From assembly GCA_018136815.1 (NCBI GenBank), contig CM030931.1:1529398-1593397 (forward strand): a DNA stretch of 64,000 nt, in the 5' to 3' direction. Shown here one piece after another: positions 55,365 to 64,000 of the stretch (its first letter is position 1; every line of letters starts with the position of its first letter). The DNA is from Isochrysis galbana. Lineage: Eukaryota > Haptophyta > Isochrysidales > Isochrysidaceae. A program made the translations under genes and the position numbers. The notes below the pieces were generated by a model. The model was not told the DNA's origin. It saw nothing but the letters and a program-made list of their open reading frames with translations, and searched no databases.

Positions 55365-56073
55365 TTAAGGTGGTTCTTAAGGTTTTCTAACTCTGGCGCG
55401 AGACGGCGGGTGGCAGGCGCGTTGGCTGGCCACCTGCCCGCCTCTACAGGCCCTCGCTCCATGTATGGGGCGTTGGAGTTCGGTGATCCGTAGGGGATGG
55501 AGGCCCAGGGAGTGGATAGATGTGATGGCGCGGCTGCAGCGGCTACCCGGGGCTTCCCCGCCCGCGCTGCATGTGTCCTGCGTGCAGCGCGGCAAGAAGG
55601 CGACCAGCACGGCGCGGCTGTGCTCTGTGCACAACCTGGAGGGCGATGGGGCGGCACAGGCGGCGGTAGATAAAGGGGTGCTGGTGATGATGATGCGGAG
55701 TGCTGGTTGGCTGCGCGGGAGGCTGCTGGAGGCAGACGGGCAGACGTGGGAGGCCTCCTGAGAGTGACTGCTCCTCAAACGGCAGAAGCGTTTGTGGGCA
55801 AGAAGGGCGGCAGGGAGAAGCGGTGGTGCACACGCATGGGATGCGTGAGGGGCTGGTCCGGACGTTAGAAGCCACCGAAGCAAGCTTCCCCCGTTTGTGG
55901 AGTCCCAGATTCAGGACATGTATGGGGTGTGTGAGGTGGGCTTTCTCAAGGAGTCTGTTCGCAAGCGATTAGAAGCGCAGGGCTGTCGAGCAAGTGTAAC
56001 TAGTTTAATTCCATGTCCTGTGAGTGACCGTGTGCGCAATGGGCGTTGTAGCATCTTGTCATGAGACTCTGAG
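55365..56073 (+). repeat. 709-bp inverted repeat, left arm
   Basis: This arm is the reverse complement of 57267-57975; both are 709 bp. The boundaries are TTAAGGTGGTTCTTAAGG at the outer end and GTCATGAGACTCTGAG at the inner end. Every translated frame I compared is identical between arms. The plus frame 55465-55761 (98 residues, MGRWSSVIRRGWRPREWIDV start) and a following frame containing VESQIQDMYGVCEVGFLKES look mildly protein-like, but no family was recognised. Confidence 0.95.
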
Positions 56074-57266
56074 GAGGCGAGGGCGGCGGCGGCGAGGGGG
56101 GGGGTGGTGAGGGGGGCGGAGGCGAGGGGGGCGGAGGCGAAGGCGGCGGCGGCGAGGGGGGCGGAGGCGATGGTGGCGGAGGAGAGGGTGGCGTACATAT
56201 TGTCTATTTTCCACCCTCCCAACATTTTCCAAAAAAAGAATATGAGTACTCCGATCATTTTTACTAATGTGGGCATCCGGGGACGCAGGCAGCGGTAAAT
56301 GAAAATTCTGAAACCTACTTTTATTTATAAGTAGGGGTCAATGGGGGCCTCGCGCCCCCCTCTCTCCATCGCGGACACCCCCAGGGGTGGGCCCGTACAA
56401 TCAACCACAGCCCCTGCCCTTTGGCAGGGGCTGGGCAATCATCACACTGGCCCAGACCCCTAGTGGGCGCGGGCTGTGATTCGCACTCCCACGCCCTGCG
56501 TGGGCCTGCCCTCGAGCTGACCCCCCCCCTTCCCTGGTCGCCAGGCAGACAGATGCCTCTGGGCGGCTCCCATGGCCAGCGAGGCAAGCGTGGGAGAGGC
56601 AGGGGGGGCCAGGGGCTGAGCCCCAGCCTCCACTGCCCCCTGAGCTGCCCTTGCTGGCCCTCTGGGAGCTCCCAAAGGCCCTCTGAGAGCAGGCCGTGGC
56701 GCGCCGCATGGCGGCGCGCCGCAGGGAGAGGGGTGGAGGAGAATGGAGAGGGGGAGAGGGGGGGATTTGCACCCCCCCCGATGGAGTGCGGTAAGAAACG
56801 GGCCCCGTTTGCGTTAGCAAACGGGCGAAGGGGGGCGGCTGGCGACAGGAGGGGGAGAAGAAGGGAGTGGCTCAAGACGTCCCTGTGGCAGGTATAGGGG
56901 GGCGCAGTCATTTATTTCTTCGAGGACTGCTCGCGGCGCGAGCTGTAAGGGCCGCTCCGCTTCTCGACGAGAGGTCCCTCCCCCCCCCCCCCGGTGTTTT
57001 TTCCCGGAGAGTCGGCCGGCGTCGACCGGTCCGCCTCAATGGGTTTTCCCTCATTTTAACTTGTGGGGAGTTAGAATGGGAGCCGGGGGCATGCGAGGGG
57101 GGAGATTTGGAGGGGTGCATAGGAGTATGTATCTGTGTCAACAGCACGCGCCAAGGTGTACGGGCAGGTGCGCTGAGGGCTGTCGTGTTGGTACCGGGCT
57201 AGTGGGAGTAGTGGTACTAACGCTCAGATGTTTTATAAATGAAAATTCTGAAACATTGGAAGTGGT
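56074..57266. other. Spacer of the inverted repeat, containing a 921-bp insertion with 19-bp target duplications
   Basis: 56074-56190 is a GGCGGAGGCGA-type triplet tract. The 19-mer TAAATGAAAATTCTGAAAC occurs at 56296-56314 and again at 57236-57254, flanking 56315-57235. Without the insertion the spacer would be about 250 bp. Confidence 0.85.
56315..57235 (+). mobile_element. Non-autonomous retroposon-like insertion (921 bp)
   Basis: Bounded by exact 19-bp direct repeats. It begins with the palindrome CTACTTTTATTTATAAGTAG followed by GGGTCAATGGGGGCCTCGCG CCCCCC, the same layout as family P heads. It ends ACGCTCAGATGTTTTA, the same 3' end as the truncated copy at 48596-49006. The combination of long target duplication, 5'-truncated relatives and a constant 3' end suggests target-primed reverse transcription (LINE/SINE-type). 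No protein was recognised inside; it is GC-rich. Confidence 0.65.
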
Positions 57267-57975
57267 CTCAGAGTCTCATGACAAGATGCTACAACGCCCA
57301 TTGCGCACACGGTCACTCACAGGACATGGAATTAAACTAGTTACACTTGCTCGACAGCCCTGCGCTTCTAATCGCTTGCGAACAGACTCCTTGAGAAAGC
57401 CCACCTCACACACCCCATACATGTCCTGAATCTGGGACTCCACAAACGGGGGAAGCTTGCTTCGGTGGCTTCTAACGTCCGGACCAGCCCCTCACGCATC
57501 CCATGCGTGTGCACCACCGCTTCTCCCTGCCGCCCTTCTTGCCCACAAACGCTTCTGCCGTTTGAGGAGCAGTCACTCTCAGGAGGCCTCCCACGTCTGC
57601 CCGTCTGCCTCCAGCAGCCTCCCGCGCAGCCAACCAGCACTCCGCATCATCATCACCAGCACCCCTTTATCTACCGCCGCCTGTGCCGCCCCATCGCCCT
57701 CCAGGTTGTGCACAGAGCACAGCCGCGCCGTGCTGGTCGCCTTCTTGCCGCGCTGCACGCAGGACACATGCAGCGCGGGCGGGGAAGCCCCGGGTAGCCG
57801 CTGCAGCCGCGCCATCACATCTATCCACTCCCTGGGCCTCCATCCCCTACGGATCACCGAACTCCAACGCCCCATACATGGAGCGAGGGCCTGTAGAGGC
57901 GGGCAGGTGGCCAGCCAACGCGCCTGCCACCCGCCGTCTCGCGCCAGAGTTAGAAAACCTTAAGAACCACCTTAA
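57267..57975 (-). repeat. 709-bp inverted repeat, right arm
   Basis: Exact inverted counterpart of 55365-56073; see that entry. Beyond the outer ends similarity stops abruptly (CAACTCAGC on the left, ACACCGAGAG on the right). Confidence 0.95.
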
Positions 57976-58696
57976 ACACCGAGAGAGAGTGAGAGAGGAG
58001 GCGCAGCATACATACAATACTTGACAAGCAAGGCCGACACATCAGACTTTTCCTTGCACTGTCTCCCTTCTCAACCGAGTTCTCTCTCTTTCCCTTCCTG
58101 CTTCCTCTCCCAGTGCCTCTTTGTCTCTTTTCTCCCTTTTCGTCACGCAGGTGTACTTAACTCCTAGGAGTGAGTAAATGACTCGAAGTATGTGAGAACA
58201 CACGTACCCACCACCTCGACCCAGAGCCAACCTTCTCACGGGAATCCAATTTCCCCTCGAAATTCCTCTCCTCCCTCTTCCCCCCCTAGACGAGTGGCGG
58301 TCCTTTCCCTCATTTCTCATCTCAACTCTCACTTGGCGGGGTGGCGCGGAGCAGAGGAAGATAGTTACGTGGAGAGAGAGAGAGAGAGAGAGAGAGCGCC
58401 GAGAGAGATGCTTCTCCCTCCGGACTGCTGCGACGTAACGCAGGTATCCCTCCATAGGTTCGAGTCCTTTATATAGATGTGGGTTTATGTAGATGTGTGC
58501 GGACTGGATTGCCTCGGCCCCTGCGTCTCTCTCCTCCCCTCACCGAGAGCCAGAGCTCCGCCCTCGCGGAGAGAAAGGGAGAGGGAGAGGCAGAGAGAGG
58601 GGGAGAGAGGGAGAGAGGGGGGGAGAGAGACAGGAAGAGAGAGACAGGAAGAGAGAGACAGGGAGAGGGGGGGGGAGGAGGGAGAGAGAGAGGAGC
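57976..58696. other. CLC gene 5' flank: pyrimidine tract, GA microsatellites
   Basis: No gene seen. CT-rich 58040-58145, (GA) tract 58370-58396, then GAGAGAGGGGG-type purine leader 58560-58695 up to the start codon. Probably promoter and 5' UTR. Confidence 0.5.
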
Positions 58697-60921
58697 ATGG
58701 GGCCAGAGGGTGTCCGTCGCACACGGGCCCCGATGCGCTCCCTCGCATCCCTACTGCTCCTTCTCGCCCCGTCCACTCGCGCCCTCCGCTCTCCAATGGT
58801 CTGCACGCCGCTCCTCTCGAAGCCTCAGCTCGGCTGCCGCATGGCACTCTCTGAGGGGAGCGAGCGGCTGGCGGGCGAGCCCAAATTGGCTCAGCACGAC
58901 GACGAGGAGCCTGCCGGCCCACCCCTCTGGGTAGGCAGCTCGGAGGCTCTCGGGGGCTACTCGCTCCGCTCATTCGCCGGACTGCTCAGCGGAGCTGCCC
59001 TTACGGGCGCGCTCACCGGACTGGGCGTCGCGACATTCAAGGCATCCGTCGCAATGCTTGCGGGGACGCTGTACGGCGCGCCCGCCGTTGAGAACGGGAT
59101 GGCGGCCTCCGATGCCGCCGTTCTCCCGTGGTACACCTTCTTCATCCCTGCAGCCGGTGGTCTGGCAGTGGCTGTCCTGCGAGCTGCGTGCGGTCCTGAG
59201 GGTCTGGGTCCTAATTTGGCCGGCCACGTTGCCGAGATGACGAGTGGCAAACAGCCACAGCCTGTGGCCTCAGTCAGCCGTACGGCGGCGGCAGTCGCAA
59301 CACTCGGCTCGGGCTGCAGTCTTGGTCCTGAAGGACCCGCTGTGGAATGGGGCATGTTCACCTCTCGCACAGTCGAGCAACTCCTCGAGGCTCCAGTACT
59401 AGGTGCGAATGCACATAGCTTCGACAGGCGATCGCTGCGCATCCAGCGACTCGACTCTTCGTTCTGCCTAACCATCCTCTCACTCTCAGAGCGGCCTTCC
59501 CATGTGGCCTCTTCTGCATCTGAACAGGTGTTGGCTCTGATGCCGCCCAAAATCTCCGCTTCCGCCGTCAACTTCTCGCAGCTGGAGCTGCCAGCGGTGT
59601 GGCCGCTGGCTTCAATGCGCCCCTTGCCGGCATTGTTTTTGCGCTTGAAGTCGTCTCAGACAACGTTGTTCTCGCCGCAAGACAAGAAGCCAAGTCCGTC
59701 GCTGAGGCCACCGCAGGTGCTGATCCATCCATGGCACGTAGTTCTGCCATTCAGAACGTTGTGGCTGCTGCCTCCGCGGATGCGGAGCTCGACGTCAAGG
59801 GGAAGGCCTCGCTGTCGATGATCACCATCGCCTCCCTCGTCTCCGCCATTGTGGTAAGCAGTGAAGCACTCGCACTGTGGACACCGGATACCACCGCATT
59901 GTGTGCCGAAGAGGCATACGGTCCATTCACTGCTTCCCCTTCTGTCGTTGACATCGCATACACCCCAACCACAGGTAGACGTGACCCTCGGGCAAGAGCT
60001 GGCACTTCGACCTGGCGGCGTGATGCCAACGCCGGAGCTTCAAGAGCTACCTGCCTACTTACTCTTATGCGTTGCCCTCGGCAGTGCCTCGGGTGGGGTC
60101 GCTGTCGGCCTCTCTCGTGCTACGGCTCTAGTGAGGGATCTTTTCGCGGCTGGTGAGGACGGCAATGCTGGCCTCCTTGCGCCAATGCCAGAATGGCTGC
60201 GCCCAGCGGCCGGTGGCTTCTTCTGCGGAGCAATTGGGCTCTTCTTCCCAGAGGTGCGTGAGCTTTCATAGCCGTCTGTCGTCATGCTCAGCCATGTTCA
60301 ACACGGCCCCTTCGTGCTGCTCGCTCTGGCAGGTACTCTTCTTCGGCTACTCCACTCTTGACGCCATTCTTGCGGGTGTCAATGGAGGAGAAATGAGAGG
60401 CGCTGATCCAAAGGTAGCACTTGATGCCATCATGCTCTTGGGAGCTAAGCTTGCTGCTACTTCAATTTGCTTGGGGGCTGGCCTTGTTGGCGGGACCTTC
60501 GCACCCTCACTTTTTTTGGGTGCTGTACTCGGCGTTGCTTTCCACGCGGCCGCCAACTTCGGGCTTGATGCCGCAATCGATTCGTTGGCGCAGGTGAGCG
60601 CAATCAAGCACCTCGTCTCTTGAGTCGTTGACCCGATCTCATCGCTCACCCGGACTCCTTTTCCTTGCATAGTTGGGCTTGAGCGATCTGGCCACATATC
60701 TTCCTCACCTGAGCGTTGCCGACCGAACATCCTTCGCCTCGATCGGCGCCGCCGCAACCCTAGCTGCTGTCTTCCGAGCACCATTGACAGCCTCGTTGCT
60801 CATCTTTGAACTCACTCGCGGTTATGAACTTGTCTTGCCGCTGCTTGCAGCCGCCGGCGTGGGGCCTTTAATTTCAATCACGTTTGATGAAGCAAGAAAG
60901 CGCGACGCCACAAAACGGTGA
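58697..60921 (+). CDS. CLC-family chloride channel/transporter, plant CLC-e/f-like
   Basis: Five exons, all junctions GT-AG and phase-consistent: 58697-59402, 59528-59853, 59975-60253, 60333-60593 and 60673-60921. The product is 606 residues. The N-terminus has a hydrophobic signal-like segment (MRSLASLLLLLAPSTRALRS), then a ~60-residue acidic spacer that could be a plastid transit region. The channel core includes GSGCSLGPEGPAVEWGMFTS, the GxGxP/GREGP-type motif with the gating Glu retained. It is followed by LLAAGAASGVAAGFNAPLAG, FALEVVSDN, CLGAGLVGGTFAPSLFLGAV (the GGxFxPxL motif) and AVFRAPLTASLLIFELTRGY. No CBS domains are present; the protein ends soon after the last helix, as in CLC-e/f and bacterial forms. 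It moves chloride or another anion across an internal membrane, by family. Start: Met 58697; an upstream in-frame frame from 58493 is GA-repeat leader. Confidence 0.94.
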
Positions 60922-62847
60922 GTTACCATCCAGAAGTCAGTGCACATTATCTAGCGTCGTCTCGTCAAAGCTCCACGGGCTAATTACCTGTCACAACGAC
61001 GTCGGAACGAGCGATGCAGGCTATAGCCCACAGATTCAACAGGCTAATTCAGCTGATAGTCGAGGGCGATTGCTTCTTCCTCGTCTCCACAGCCTCGAGG
61101 CGAAATGAGGCGCAAAACGAGTCAAACGTAATTGTACCGCTTGTTGATTCGAAACGGGTCGATATCAGTTCTACCCATCTCGCCTCACTCTCTCCTTTTC
61201 CCCAAAAGTTTGGGCTATGCTCGAGCATCATCACAGCTGCCCAGCTTGCGCGGCCTTGCTTGTTCTTTCCCAAGATTCATTGCACACTTAAGCATACCGC
61301 TGCTAGCTCTCATCCTTTCGCACCGCGGGCTGCGCTGATTTTTATGTTGCTCGCTCCTCTCAACATGCACGACCATCCACCCGTCCTCCTGCCCTTTTTT
61401 GCAAAAGTGTGATTTCGTGTGTTGTATTGTTAGGATGCTAGTAGTAGTAGAAGTTGGAGTTGGTAGTTGGGGCACTACTAGCTGGTAATATTATTGCGCC
61501 TCGTTACAGCCTCCAAGGGGAGATGGCAAACCAAACCTGATTGCCCCCAGAAGCAGGTAGAGAAACGCGGGGAGATAGCGAATTAAACCTTTTTTGCGAG
61601 GCCCCTGGGAGGAAGAAAGGTGGGGAAACTTCCCTTCTCTTCGAGAGGAAGAGAGAGGGCGCTCCACAACCCTAGATCCTAGGCGTCCACGCGAAGTTTT
61701 TGACCGAGAACGAGAACGAGAGAATTATAACGATAAATACCGAACGAAGAGAAGAGAGAAGCCTAACGAGCGTCGATTCGCGAATGCGACACTCCCACTG
61801 CTAAAACACACAGACAAACACCCACACTTCAAACACATTACTCACAGGAGGATTGGCACCAGGAATAGATTTGCAGACAGCCGAACAAGCATGTGCATGT
61901 GTAGACTATGCCGTTGCCAGCGCGAAGACAGAAAACTCGTGCGGCACCTAGCGTGGTGCCCCACGACAAAAAAACTCGAAACTATAGACGCCATCACCAA
62001 ATACACGCCTTGCCCAAAAAGGTCGCGCACGCAAAAAAACCAGGATAGACTTTTTGCTTACCCCCCGGGCGGAGGGCGTGGTACCGGATGAAGGCAAGCC
62101 GCCTGAGAATGAGAATGGGTCAGGAGGGCAGGAGGCCATTCTGCCCCTAGAATGCCAGGAGGGTGGGTGGTTCCTCCCCCGTAGCAGGGGAAAGGTGGAG
62201 AGGGGGGGGGGGGGGGGGGTCGTGCCCCTCAATGGGTCAACCAAGTATAAACTAAATTGACGCCGTCGCAACCAACTATTAAGTTAGTTGACGTGCTCCA
62301 CGTTCCAACTTGCCACCTTCAATACATCCAGATGCACACCATCTCGCTCTTGCACGCGACTCGCTGCATATTTCCAACCGTCCATCCAAGGCACATTCGC
62401 CACCTCGCAGCTTCACGTTGGCCCTTGCTTTGTCCAATCACCTCGCGGCTCCCTACGAGCCACCAGCCACACAGCTCATCACCGCACTCACACACAGTGC
62501 CAGACAAAGGGAGCTCAAAAATTAAGTCACCTCTTGTTTGCAGATTGCCATGCCGACGAGGAGCCGTCAAGGACATTCGTACTTCGAATGCACAGTCGGC
62601 CGCCGATGAAAGACTCGAGCCCGGCAAAATGAGCAAAAGGGGAGCACAAGGAGCTTGAGAGGACACTGCAAATGTGCGGAGTTGCAGAAGTCGTTCAGCT
62701 TGCATGTGCTTGCGTCACGGCACTACTTGCACATGCGAGTTGCGACTCGTCCACCAATAAGCGCGGTTTCCAACCCACGACTTGACTCCTTGCAGCAGCA
62801 CTCATGATAGCCGTGAACTTATGATAGCCGTGAACTTGGTGAGAATA
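60922..62847. other. Intergenic between convergent CLC and NMD3 genes; element remnants
   Basis: 60922-61590: no gene seen. About 61845-62045 (+) encodes MCRLCRCQREDRKLVRHLAW followed by CP, a C-x2-C...H-x3-C pattern like the C-terminal zinc motif of LINE reverse transcriptases, so probably a LINE 3' remnant. 62070-62260 is a family P repeat. 62261-62847 shows nothing recognisable; GATAGCCGTGAACTT is tandemly repeated at about 62807 and 62824. Confidence 0.5.
62070..62260 (-). repeat. Palindrome-headed dispersed repeat (family P), copy 4
   Basis: On the minus strand it begins TTTAGTTTATACTTGGTTGA CCCATTGAGGGGC, then a C run, CTCTCCACCTTTCCCCTGC and GGGGGAGGAACCACCCACCC, matching 37101-37290 and 43549-43750 in order and spacing. 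Confidence 0.75.
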
Positions 62848-64000
62848 TCAAAAATAGTACTTGACGTCACTGCTAGTGGGTGGTGGTTTAACTGGTTGTG
62901 CCTTGCTGCTTGATGTGTCCTCCGCTGTGCTAGGTTCGCCGATGATGTTCAACCCAGGCTTAAATGCAGCCGTGATGGCGTTGATTTGATCATCAGGTAG
63001 CACGTCGTCGTCGTCGGCACCCAGGGTGAGCTCATCAAGGAGTTCTTCCAGACCGACCTCCGGGAAGTCATCGTCCTCGCCTGCCGCCTCCTCGCTCTCG
63101 CTTTCATCCACCGCTTGTTCCCTCCGCTTCTCATCCAGACGCGTCTGCGCCAGGATTGCCTCCTTATCCTTGTACAAGTTGATTTGCGCGCGCATGCTCG
63201 GGTCCTCCTCAAGGTCTTGCAAGAATTCCTCGAACTCGTGGTCATATTTTGATGTGTCAAGCTTGCGCCCACGCTGCACCGTCCACTCCGACTCGTCCTC
63301 TTCCTTATTGAGGTTGTGCAGCTTCCACGCTCGCCTCCGGGACTTGCGCCGCCGCTCTGAGTACGACTTCTTGATCAGAACCACGTCTGGTAGTTGCGTA
63401 GCCTCGTGATGTGTGACGTCGGTGGGCAGCGGCGATGCGTCTACTGCATAGCCCCACACGTAATCGCCGACACGCAGCACATTACCCAGGTGAGAGAGTG
63501 TGCGAAAGGTGCGATCGTTCACCCCAAATTCGTCGCGTCGCGCCACGGTCACCTCTGCCAGACACAGCGGTGCCTTGTCCCCGCCGCCGTCCGCAAGCGC
63601 GTCATTATGCATACTGCGCTTCTTCCGCCCGCCGCCGCCGCCGCCGACGGAAGCCGCAGCTTTGGGCTGCGCCTCGATTTCGATGTCGAGGACGACGTAT
63701 TCAATCAACATGCTTCGCGTCAAGGCCGCTGTAAACGGCTTCTTCCAAAACGTGAGCGGCAGCAACTCTGCCGTCTTGAGCGTTTTCGGGTCGAGGAGAT
63801 GTACTAAGTTGGAAACCTTGTTGCATATCACGAAGCGCGGCATCTGCCCTACCGTCTGTGCGGTGCCGACAGGCAGCCACAAGGCATCTCCGCGGCATAT
63901 GGGAAGGATCTCCACCGAGTACGTAAACTTGTATCGACCCAGCCCCGTGTGCGTGTCGGTGGAGATGAGCTGCTTCGACGTCTTGTATCTGGTAGGAGCC
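62848..64000 (-). CDS. NMD3: NMD3, 60S ribosomal subunit nuclear export adaptor (C-terminal part)
   Basis: The frame enters from the right edge and ends at 62848; no start is visible, so the N-terminal Cys-rich zinc domains lie outside. The visible ~384 residues include TSKQLISTDTHTGLGRYKFT and YSVEILPICRGDALWLPVGT, then FVICNKVSNLVHLLDPKTLK. The middle region has a Gly/Lys insertion and VGDYVWGYAVDASPLPTD, and the basic segment KKSYSERRRKSRRRAWKLHN resembles the nuclear-localisation region. The acidic tail has YDHEFEEFLQDLEEDPSMRA, followed by a leucine-rich LEELLDELTLG stretch that resembles a CRM1-type nuclear export signal. NMD3 bridges the nascent 60S subunit to the exportin. No intron is needed in the visible part. 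Confidence 0.93.
   Translation of the reverse strand, partial: APTRYKTSKQLISTDTHTGLGRYKFTYSVEILPICRGDALWLPVGTAQTVGQMPRFVICNKVSNLVHLLDPKTLKTAELLPLTFWKKPFTAALTRSMLIEYVVLDIEIEAQPKAAASVGGGGGGRKKRSMHNDALADGGGDKAPLCLAEVTVARRDEFGVNDRTFRTLSHLGNVLRVGDYVWGYAVDASPLPTDVTHHEATQLPDVVLIKKSYSERRRKSRRRAWKLHNLNKEEDESEWTVQRGRKLDTSKYDHEFEEFLQDLEEDPSMRAQINLYKDKEAILAQTRLDEKRREQAVDESESEEAAGEDDDFPEVGLEELLDELTLGADDDDVLPDDQINAITAAFKPGLNIIGEPSTAEDTSSSKAQPVKPPPTSSDVKYYF

Noticed and set aside
56317-56911. Minus frame of 196 residues inside the 921-bp insertion
   Set aside because: GC-rich repeat sequence without recognisable domain; repeat boundaries explain it better.
58440-58480. GGTTCGAGTCC motif suggesting a tRNA 3' half
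   Set aside because: Only a 3-bp T-stem and no acceptor or anticodon arms upstream.

Overview
Nuclear DNA of a eukaryotic microalga. The evidence is genes split by short GT-AG introns (about 47-262 bp), plant-like families (HOOKLESS1-type acetyltransferase, SDP1-type TAG lipase, OSCA channel, CLC-e/f-type channel), Pro-Ser-rich extracellular linkers, GC-rich sequence with long homopurine/homopolymer tracts, and many retroelements. A haptophyte or prasinophyte-like alga fits; the lineage cannot be settled from this sequence. No prokaryotic operon structure, tRNA, rRNA or CRISPR array was seen.

Left quarter (1-16.9 kb): one Ty3/gypsy chromovirus-type retrotransposon on the minus strand. In sense order it has a tandemly repeated LTR/leader-like region, gag, a single in-frame TAG, then pol: Ser/Pro/Glu-rich linker, a phage-type cytosine-C5 DNA methyltransferase domain, aspartic protease, reverse transcriptase, RNase H, integrase and a chromodomain cut by the window edge. 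The block is mis-assembled. A 100-N gap separates two near-identical 3.84-kb copies of the methyltransferase region, and a further 340-bp tandem overlap breaks the protease frame.

Centre (17-43 kb): a Cys-rich 7-TM protein (+), long-form tRNase Z (-), a pogo/CENP-B-like transposase fragment (+) joined to an L1-like LINE fragment (-) and an inverted ORF1-like segment (+), a HOOKLESS1-like GNAT (-), an eight-exon SDP1-like patatin lipase (+) and a five-exon OSCA/TMEM63 channel (-).

Right part (43-64 kb): repeat-dense DNA with several retroposon-like families, a coiled-coil protein (-), a six-exon TM9SF/nonaspanin (-), a 709-bp inverted repeat whose spacer holds a 921-bp insertion with 19-bp target duplications, a five-exon CLC channel (+), and the C-terminal part of the 60S export adaptor NMD3 (-). 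The host genes are unrelated single-copy housekeeping or transport genes, not an operon. The most notable feature is the methyltransferase-carrying retrotransposon.
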